A DNA stretch of 15,441 nucleotides from Bacteroidota bacterium (lineage in GTDB: Bacteria; Bacteroidota; Rhodothermia; Rhodothermales; UBA10348). Below the pieces are notes generated by a model. It was given only the letters and a program-made list of their open reading frames with translations, ran no database searches and was not told the DNA's origin. Position numbers and translations under genes: made by a program. The stretch covers positions 1 to 15,441 of the forward strand of contig JACZYK010000032.1 in assembly GCA_022571135.1 (NCBI GenBank), read 5' to 3'. Below, in pieces: positions 7,741-13,492 of this stretch; the stretch's first letter is position 1; each line of letters opens with the position of its first letter.

Positions 7741-8412
7741 CGTCAGAATCTCGAAACGATCGACTTCGGTCTTTAGCAATTTTCTCAGATCGTCGAGACG
7801 GCATACCGTGCGTCGTTCTGAAACCGAAAGGACTTCTCTGAAAAACCAGATCTGTTGCTCGGGTCCCGCGCTCAGGCGTTTTCGGTTCTGATCGTCTTCG
7901 AAAATGTTGACTCCTTTTTCCAGCGCCTCGTTCATCGACCAGCAATTGTGCAGCTTGTCGGCGAGGCTTATGGCGATGGCGCCGTCAGAAGCACCGGCAA
8001 GGTTCTTGATATAGTCTTCCTTTCTCGGACGCCAGGCCCGGTGTTTCCCTGCCGTATCGTATTTCTGCTCGGTTACCTCCAGCACGCGCTCCGTGACTGC
8101 GGGGCCGATCGTGCCTGCGAGGTCCTGGGGCGTCAGTTCGGAACCGAACCGATTGGCGTCTTCGATAACGTCATGAACGAATGCAGCCGCGATCGTTACG
8201 TCGTCCCATCCGGCACGTTGAACGAGGAGGCCCACGAACGTGACGTGCGCGTGGACCGGAACGCCAAGAAATTCGTTGCCGGGCGCATCGAAGGGCTCTT
8301 CCCGCCACCGACTTTTTCGATACGTACCGTCGTGCCACTGGGCGGAAAGTTCGACGGCCAATTCAATCAAGGGACTGAACAGGGCAATTTGATCCGACTC
8401 ACGATCCGGCAT
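7732..8412 (-). CDS. RelA/SpoT-type HD-domain hydrolase (MESH1/SAH-like)
   Basis: This 226-residue cytoplasmic protein carries an HD_4-type metal-dependent phosphohydrolase domain. By family knowledge, stand-alone forms often hydrolyse (p)ppGpp, but substrates vary. The motifs in order are HDGTYRKS (27-34), His56 in VPVHAHV, HDVIED (80-85) and SLADKLHN (149-156). The spacing His56 to His80 equals that of the Rel hydrolase domain (24 residues), and Asp152 matches its distal Asp. About 10 extra residues sit between RKS and His56 compared with MESH1. No synthetase, TGS or ACT domain is present. The start ATG (8412-8410) overlaps the bshC TGA (8414-8412) by one base, so translation is probably coupled to bshC. 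Alarmone hydrolysis is the best guess; another nucleotide substrate is possible. Confidence 0.82.
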   Translation of the reverse strand: MPDRESDQIALFSPLIELAVELSAQWHDGTYRKSRWREEPFDAPGNEFLGVPVHAHVTFVGLLVQRAGWDDVTIAAAFVHDVIEDANRFGSELTPQDLAGTIGPAVTERVLEVTEQKYDTAGKHRAWRPRKEDYIKNLAGASDGAIAISLADKLHNCWSMNEALEKGVNIFEDDQNRKRLSAGPEQQIWFFREVLSVSERRTVCRLDDLRKLLKTEVDRFEILTSV

Positions 8413-10040
8413 CAGAGCGAGAATATCTGGTGCGATGTAGTGTCCAGTTCGATTTCCTCGGTGAACCTTTTCACAAGGTCGATGCCGTATTTATTGAAGA
8501 AGTACAGTGGAGATATGATCCGCTCCTGAAGGCTGTTGTTCGGATAAAGGTTCGATTGGGCCTTGCTCAGCCTTTCGCGCATGTGATTCTGTTTTCTTTT
8601 TTCTGCCTTGATCGTGCGCTCCTTGAGTTTTGTCCATTCACTAAGAAGTGCGACACGCGTAGCTTCGGTGGCTTTTCCCAGTGAAGGATCGATATTCTCG
8701 ATGGTCGACTTGACCGAATCAACTGCGTCCTGAAGGTGGAGACTGGCTCGATCGAATGTCTCTATCGGATCGATAATCATTCTCTCAAGGACCATTTCGC
8801 GGAACAGCTGTTCGAGTTGTTGCTCGAACACCGTAATCGAGCTCCCGAAATATTGCAGCACCTTTTTAATTTTCGGCTCAACGAGTGTCACGCTGGCCCT
8901 TGGATAGATGATTGGCATGGGAATTCCTGCCCATTCATACAGGGGCCGGAACTGGGCGAAATAGGCCACTTCGCTGGGTCCGGCAACGTAAGCCGCGGTG
9001 GGCAGTATCGTATCCTGGACCAATGGTCTGAAGACGACGTTCGGGCTGAAAGTCTCGGGTTTCTCATCGAGAAGGGTCAGCAGGTCGTCCAGCGTATATC
9101 GCAGGTCCGTGCCTTTCAGAGTAAATCCGTCTCCATCAGCCTGAAGAGACCGCCGTCCATTATCAATGATGAGAAAAAGGTTGACCGGCTCCGATCGAAC
9201 CTGAGAATGATAGGAGTCCTCCAGCTTGCGGCTCGTTTCGCCGAGCATTTTTGCCGATTGTTTATGCTCCTTCAACTCCTTCCGGAAGAGAGGAATAGCG
9301 ATACGCTTGATTCTGGGATCGTCACCGGTTGCAAATACCAGCCCTTCTCCTTCAAAAAATCTACCCATCAACCTCACAAAGGCGTCCAGAAACGTGGTCC
9401 CCGGCTTGTAGGCTTCTCGTACAGCCTCTAATACGTCTCCACGGAAATCCGTCGGGGGAAGCGCCTCTTCCAGGCGATCTATTACCGAAATTATCGATTC
9501 AGAGAACTCGAGTCTGCCGACGGGATACGGATAAGTGTCGGGATGATTCTGAGCGCCGTCATAACTGAGCGTCAGTAATCGGTTTCCCTGAAACAACGAG
9601 GTGGAGGCGACCTCGGCGAAGTCGTGATCCTCACCTTCCAACCAGAAGACCGGGATCGCCGGGCGACCCGTGTCCGACTCGATCCGTCCGGCAAGCTGGA
9701 TGGTGGTAACCGCCTTGAGGATGGTGTAAAGCGGACCGGTAAAAAGCCCGAGTTGCTGCCCCGTTACGACCGCTACCGAAGTAGGATCGAGAAGGCGCTG
9801 GATGTTTCGGTGCGTTGCATCCCCGGCACCAAACCGTTCGTTCTGGCCGGTAAGAATTTCGACGAGCTCCTCTCTCAGCTCAAATTGATCGGCGACCTGG
9901 AGTGCGATCTGTCCTCGTTGCCTGGGATCCCGGAAGTCTCCCGCAAAGAAGCTTGCGAGCGGATCGAATTCGCCTGCATACGTGGAAAAGAGTCTGGAAA
10001 ACGACTTGAAATCCGAGAAAGGAAGGCGTTCAATGGCCAT
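8412..10040 (-). CDS. bshC: Putative cysteine ligase BshC (bacillithiol biosynthesis)
   Basis: The 542-residue product is full length for the family. BshC is assigned to the last step of bacillithiol synthesis, adding cysteine to GlcN-malate in the cytoplasm. Family signatures are VAVVTGQQLGLFTGPLYTILKA (89-110), FWLEGEDHDF (132-141), YVAGPSEVAYFAQFRPLYEW (351-370) and a charged helical coiled-coil region at about 455-500, followed by YPNNSLQERIISPLYFFNKYG (499-519). The core is a Rossmann-type nucleotidyltransferase-like fold by family knowledge. The start at 10040 has no Shine-Dalgarno sequence but an A-rich leader (AAGAATA just before ATG), a pattern seen in Bacteroidota. The stop overlaps the start of the HD hydrolase by one base. 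bshB1 lies two genes downstream; bshA is not in the window. Confidence 0.95.
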   Translation of the reverse strand: MAIERLPFSDFKSFSRLFSTYAGEFDPLASFFAGDFRDPRQRGQIALQVADQFELREELVEILTGQNERFGAGDATHRNIQRLLDPTSVAVVTGQQLGLFTGPLYTILKAVTTIQLAGRIESDTGRPAIPVFWLEGEDHDFAEVASTSLFQGNRLLTLSYDGAQNHPDTYPYPVGRLEFSESIISVIDRLEEALPPTDFRGDVLEAVREAYKPGTTFLDAFVRLMGRFFEGEGLVFATGDDPRIKRIAIPLFRKELKEHKQSAKMLGETSRKLEDSYHSQVRSEPVNLFLIIDNGRRSLQADGDGFTLKGTDLRYTLDDLLTLLDEKPETFSPNVVFRPLVQDTILPTAAYVAGPSEVAYFAQFRPLYEWAGIPMPIIYPRASVTLVEPKIKKVLQYFGSSITVFEQQLEQLFREMVLERMIIDPIETFDRASLHLQDAVDSVKSTIENIDPSLGKATEATRVALLSEWTKLKERTIKAEKRKQNHMRERLSKAQSNLYPNNSLQERIISPLYFFNKYGIDLVKRFTEEIELDTTSHQIFSL

Positions 10041-10136
10041 TATTCTTGTCTGTATATCAACTCTGACCGTTGATTGCCTCGATGCAGAACCAGGGGGGAC
10101 AATCGAAATTTATCCGGAGATGAAAAAATATTTGGA

Positions 10137-10718
10137 TCAGTTCTGCCTGCCTTTGAGCTTGTTGATTTCATCGCGCAGGCTCGCAGCGGCTTCATAATTC
10201 TCTTCCGCAATAGCACGATCGAGCTTCTCCTGCATTTTTTCCAGCTGTGACTTGGGCTCCTCCTCCGGATCATCTGCAGGCGACTCGACCGAGGCCAGTT
10301 CTTCTTCTTCTTCGGTAGGAATGCCGGCCTCCTCCAGTACTTCCACGGATACGAAAATTGGAGCACCGACCCGGACTGCGATCGCAACTGCGTCGCTCGG
10401 CCGAGCATCAAGCTGGGCATTTTCCCCGTTGAACCCGAATCGTATCTTCGCAAAAAAGGTTCCTTCGCGCAGTTCGTCGATGACTACATCGGATACCTCT
10501 GCATTAACCGAATCAAAGAGATCCCGAATCAAATCGTGTGTCATCGGACGCGGCGGCTGAATTTTCTCCAGTTCCAGGGCAATGGCCTGGGCCTCAAAAG
10601 CGCCGATAATTATTGGGAGTCGTCGATTTCCGTCCACTTCTCCTAAAACCAGAGCATACGCACCGCCGCTGGACGGGCTGGTCGAAAGGCCGATGATATC
10701 GACTTGAATAAACTCCAT
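10137..10718 (-). CDS. DUF151 bifunctional nuclease family protein with UVR tail
   Basis: The product has 193 residues. Residues 1-133 are a DUF151/BFN domain: MEFIQVDIIGLS at the start, then GGAYALVLGE, RRLPIIIGAFEAQAIALEL (32-50), a THDLIRDLF helix (60-68) and ARPSDAVAIAVRVGAPIFV (105-123). An acidic linker (about 134-156) follows, including TEEEEE. Residues about 157-190 match a UVR motif (LEKMQEKLDRAIAEENYEAA then SLRDEINKL), as in UvrB, UvrC and ClpC adaptors. By family knowledge DUF151 proteins have been described as metal-dependent nucleases or regulators; the cellular role here is uncertain. It lies 53 nt downstream of the aminotransferase gene and 96 nt upstream of bshC on the same strand. 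No clear Shine-Dalgarno sequence precedes the ATG. Confidence 0.93.
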   Translation of the reverse strand: MEFIQVDIIGLSTSPSSGGAYALVLGEVDGNRRLPIIIGAFEAQAIALELEKIQPPRPMTHDLIRDLFDSVNAEVSDVVIDELREGTFFAKIRFGFNGENAQLDARPSDAVAIAVRVGAPIFVSVEVLEEAGIPTEEEEELASVESPADDPEEEPKSQLEKMQEKLDRAIAEENYEAAASLRDEINKLKGRQN

Positions 10719-10771
10719 GAACCGCTGGATTGCGTCTGAATTGTAAGATCACTCGATTCAGCCGGGTGCCG

Positions 10772-11869
10772 TCAGTGAGCCCGCTCGAGTGCGAATTTCA
10801 ACGCTTCGATAAAGGCCTTGTTCTCAGCCTCCGTACCCGTGGTTACCCTTAAGAAACCTTGAAGCTCGGGATATCCCCGCATGTTTCGGACGAGGACCTG
10901 CCTATCGGCGAGTCGTGAGGCGAGTTCGTCTGCGTCCATTTGCGAGCGAAACAATAGGAAGTTGGTTGCGGACGGAATGATGGAGATTCCGTCAATGCTC
11001 TGCATTTCGGATTCAAGATCCCGAATACCCTTCATAATCCCGTCCAGCCTGGCCCTTATGAGATCGGGCCTGGAGAGAATGGCAAGCGCCACCGTTTCCG
11101 ATATCCGATCCACCATGAAGGGCATGCGCGCTTTCATCATCTCCCGGATGACTTCCGGCCGGCCGAGCAGGTAGCCCAGTCGAAGACCGGCCAGCCCGAT
11201 TCCCTTTGAAAGGGTTCTCATGACCAGGACGTTGGGGTGCTTTGACATGAGAGATATGGCACTCGGATTCTTATTGAAATCCTGATAAGCTTCATCCACA
11301 AGCACGAACCCTGACGCCTCGGAACAGATGTCCTCGATCGCCTCAAAAGACATTGCCAGCCCCGTCGGATTGTTCGGTGAGGCGAGAATAGTCAGCGTCG
11401 GCATTTCTCGTCGAATCGATTCTAGAATTCCGTCCACGTCGAAATGAAGGTCCGGCCTCGGTGAGACGGGAATGATTTTCCCTCCATGCATTCGAACAAC
11501 CGACTCGTACAGGGCGAACATGGGTCGAGGGGTGACGATGCGGGATTGCTCAGTTATAAAACAGAGCCCAAGCGTTTGGGTCAGTTCATTGGAGCCGTTG
11601 CCGACCACAATACACTCTGGTTCGATGCCATGGAGTTCGGCGAGTGCCTCCGTCAACTGATGGGGATGCTCGGTTGGATACCTGTTGAACGGAATCTCGC
11701 AGATCATCTCGGCGAGTTCCTTTTTCAATCCCTCCGGAAGGTCGAAAGGACATTCGTTTTGATTCAGCTTGTTCGCAACGTCCCTGTCTCCGGACACTCT
11801 GTACGGTTGCTCATTCCGAATTTGAGGTCGAATGAGATCGATGAGTCGATCCAGAGATTGTTCGGGCAT
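10772..11869 (-). CDS. hisC: Histidinol-phosphate aminotransferase-like enzyme
   Basis: This 365-residue class I/II PLP-dependent aminotransferase has the usual HisC length. HisC converts imidazole acetol phosphate to histidinol phosphate with glutamate as amino donor. Visible motifs are LNQNECPFDLP (35-45), NRYP (62-65), VVGNGSNELTQ (88-98), SPNNPTG (164-170), LVDEAYQDF (190-198), TLSKGIGLAGLRLGY (219-233) with the PLP lysine at Lys222, and FLRVTTGT (339-346) with the substrate-carboxylate Arg341. No other his genes are nearby, so it could serve histidine synthesis from an isolated locus or act on aromatic amino acids. The start at 11869 gives a normal N-terminus but lacks a close Shine-Dalgarno sequence. 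It lies 140 nt downstream of the PUR gene, with a small hairpin in the gap. Confidence 0.88.
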   Translation of the reverse strand: MPEQSLDRLIDLIRPQIRNEQPYRVSGDRDVANKLNQNECPFDLPEGLKKELAEMICEIPFNRYPTEHPHQLTEALAELHGIEPECIVVGNGSNELTQTLGLCFITEQSRIVTPRPMFALYESVVRMHGGKIIPVSPRPDLHFDVDGILESIRREMPTLTILASPNNPTGLAMSFEAIEDICSEASGFVLVDEAYQDFNKNPSAISLMSKHPNVLVMRTLSKGIGLAGLRLGYLLGRPEVIREMMKARMPFMVDRISETVALAILSRPDLIRARLDGIMKGIRDLESEMQSIDGISIIPSATNFLLFRSQMDADELASRLADRQVLVRNMRGYPELQGFLRVTTGTEAENKAFIEALKFALERAH

Positions 11870-11943
11870 GTACTAACGGATTTTCGCGATGGATCCTCTA
11901 AGATCTCAACCATCCAAAAGAACAATCGGCATGTCCATAATCG

Positions 11944-11962
11944 GCGCTTCTTTAAGAAGTGC
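11944..11962. other. Inverted repeat between the PUR gene and the aminotransferase gene
   Basis: GCGCTTCTT (11944-11952), one spacer base, then AAGAAGTGC (11954-11962) form a near-perfect 9-bp inverted repeat with a single mismatch (a G-U wobble if RNA). No T-tract follows on the - strand. It could be a protein-binding palindrome or a weak RNA hairpin in the aminotransferase leader. Confidence 0.45.
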
Positions 11963-12009
11963 GGTTGAGACGAGTGCAGTCGAATCAGAATTCCGGGGTC
12001 GACCGGTTT

Positions 12010-12441
12010 TCACATATAAATCCGCCTGCCGTTCCGATCACTCTTCGCGTGAATAAGACGTGTCCAGTTCGGCTTCGGATGTATCGGGAAGTCCACGAAA
12101 TTCATATTAGGCAGGCACTCATCACGCACGAAACGCATGACTTCGTGAATAGCGGTAACGAATTTCCCGAAATCCTCCTTATAGAGGAATATTTGGTGCT
12201 TTTCGTATTTGGATTCGTCTACGCGCTTGCTTTCCGTGATCGTCAGAAAATAATCTTCTCCTGAACGCGTCGTCTTGACGTCGAAGAAATAGGTCCTTTT
12301 ACCCGCCGGAACGCGTTTGGAGAAAACCTCGCCTCGAAAGTGTCCCGATCCCTGACCACTCGACGATCGCTTTTCGCCTGAAAAAGCGTCTCGGCCCGTA
12401 TAGTCGGCTCCAAAGTCCGACGAATCCTGCTCCTGACTCAT
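12010..12441 (-). CDS. PUR-domain (DUF3276) nucleic-acid-binding protein
   Basis: The product has 143 residues. Residues 1-34 are polar and Ser/Gly/Asp-rich and probably disordered. Residues about 35-105 form one PUR repeat: GEVFSKRVPAGKRTYFFDVK, then DYFLTITESKR (63-73), KHQIFLYKEDFGKFV (81-95) and a helix to about 106. By family knowledge single-repeat PUR proteins of Bacteroidota and spirochaetes dimerise and bind single-stranded DNA and RNA. A basic/aromatic C-terminal tail (about 107-143) follows the domain. The start at 12441 is well supported by GTGAGGA about 5 nt upstream, one of the few clear Shine-Dalgarno sites in the window. An AT-rich region with palindromes lies upstream, so it probably has its own promoter. 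Confidence 0.9.
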   Translation of the reverse strand: MSQEQDSSDFGADYTGRDAFSGEKRSSSGQGSGHFRGEVFSKRVPAGKRTYFFDVKTTRSGEDYFLTITESKRVDESKYEKHQIFLYKEDFGKFVTAIHEVMRFVRDECLPNMNFVDFPIHPKPNWTRLIHAKSDRNGRRIYM

Positions 12442-12499
12442 CGTATCCTCACACGCATGCCCTGATTCCGAAGATCAGAGCTGGGCATAGTCGCAACCC

Positions 12500-12590
12500 T
12501 GACAGTCGAAAAAAGCGCTTTAGGATGTATTTACAATACAATATGCAAATGATTTGAAGAAAATACAAAGCGTTTCGACGGCGTTGCGAT
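12500..12590 (-). promoter_or_regulatory. AT-rich probable promoter/operator region for the PUR gene
   Basis: This part of the 157-base gap between punA and the PUR gene is markedly AT-rich. On the - strand TTGTAT and CATATT stand 17 nt apart and could be a sigma-70-like -35/-10 pair, upstream of the palindrome at 12526-12540. The sequence also holds CAAATCATTTG (an odd-centred palindrome) and AAAGCGCTTT followed by a short T run, which might instead belong to a terminator for punA. Assignment is by inspection only. Confidence 0.35.
12526..12540. repeat. 15-bp palindrome, possible operator
   Basis: TGTATT, spacer TAC, then AATACA is a perfect 6-bp inverted repeat about 85-100 bases upstream of the PUR start codon, in the most AT-rich patch of the window. 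Its size and symmetry fit a dimeric repressor site, but no regulator is identified. Confidence 0.5.
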
Positions 12591-12598
12591 CTGCGGAA

Positions 12599-13492
12599 CT
12601 ACCCGAGAGACAACGGAGCGCAACGCACGACCGCGATCACGAGATCTCCGAGCCTCCTGCCCACCTTCTCACCCATCTCGAGGACCTCCTCGTGCGCCAG
12701 CAATTCTCCTCCCAGACCGGCAGCCATATTTGTGATCGTGGACAGACCGATAACCTTCATATCCATCTCTCGTGCCTGCTCGACCTCCGGAACCGTACTC
12801 ATGCCGACCGCGTCTGCCCCGAGAACCCTGAAAGATTCGATTTCAGCCTTCGTTTCGTAACTCGGTCCTCTCGTCCACAGATACGTACCCTCAGATGTCC
12901 GTATTCCGAGTCTTCTCGCGGCAGCCATCGACTGACTCGTCCACGTCGCGTCATAGAAGGACGTGCTCGAGCACAGCCTTCCGATCAGCTCTCTATCGCC
13001 GACATCCGGATGAATCCGGCTCCATACCGAAGGATGCTCCCACGTCCAGTTGATGTGGTCCGTAATCCACATCAGGGTACCCGGCCGGTACTGCTTGTTG
13101 ATTCCTCCCGCCGCATTGGTTACGACCAGACAATGCGCACCCAGGGCACGGACCAGCTGTATCGGAAAGACCACGTCATGCAACGCATGCCCTTCATACA
13201 GGTGAAGCCTACCCTGAATGACCACTACCGCGCGGTCTCCGAGCGTACCGAATACGAGACGTCCCCTGTGTCCGGATACCGTTGAGGCAGGGTAGTGAAT
13301 GATATCGCTTGTCTCGACGATAACCGGATCCTCAACGGAGTCTGCGATAGCACCGAGGCCTGAACCGAGTACTAACGCAATCTCAGGTTTGGATGTCGGC
13401 AATCCGGAAACGTAGGCTGCCGCTTCGGCCACCGCCGCATCGGTGTGCTCCATGCGGGCTTCGAATTCCGAACGTGACTCGTGTTGCTTCAT
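12599..13492 (-). CDS. punA: Purine nucleoside phosphorylase (trimeric PNP-I type)
   Basis: This 297-residue enzyme of purine salvage phosphorolyses inosine and guanosine nucleosides to base plus ribose-1-phosphate in the cytoplasm. Motifs match the trimeric family: LVLGSGLG (40-47) with phosphate-binding Ser44, GHRGRL (74-79) with His75, QGRLHLYEGH (93-102) with Arg95, VVTNAAGGIN (123-132) with Asn126, RGPSYET (208-214) with Glu213, VGMSTVPEV (229-237) with Met231 and Ser232, and STITNMAAG (251-259) with Asn255 as the likely base-binding residue. The start at 13492 overlaps the phosphatase stop (ATGA, 13489-13492), so the two are probably translationally coupled. A later ATG (Met14) is an alternative start, because the first 13 residues are polar and unconserved in character. 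MTA phosphorylase is less likely given Asn255. Confidence 0.93.
   Translation of the reverse strand: MKQHESRSEFEARMEHTDAAVAEAAAYVSGLPTSKPEIALVLGSGLGAIADSVEDPVIVETSDIIHYPASTVSGHRGRLVFGTLGDRAVVVIQGRLHLYEGHALHDVVFPIQLVRALGAHCLVVTNAAGGINKQYRPGTLMWITDHINWTWEHPSVWSRIHPDVGDRELIGRLCSSTSFYDATWTSQSMAAARRLGIRTSEGTYLWTRGPSYETKAEIESFRVLGADAVGMSTVPEVEQAREMDMKVIGLSTITNMAAGLGGELLAHEEVLEMGEKVGRRLGDLVIAVVRCAPLSLG

Noticed and set aside
11906..11938. A 10-codon open frame on the - strand (MDMPIVLLDG) upstream of the hisC-like gene, possibly a leader peptide.
   Set aside because: It has no His-codon run, no clear ribosome binding site and no paired terminator structure, and frames this short are expected by chance.
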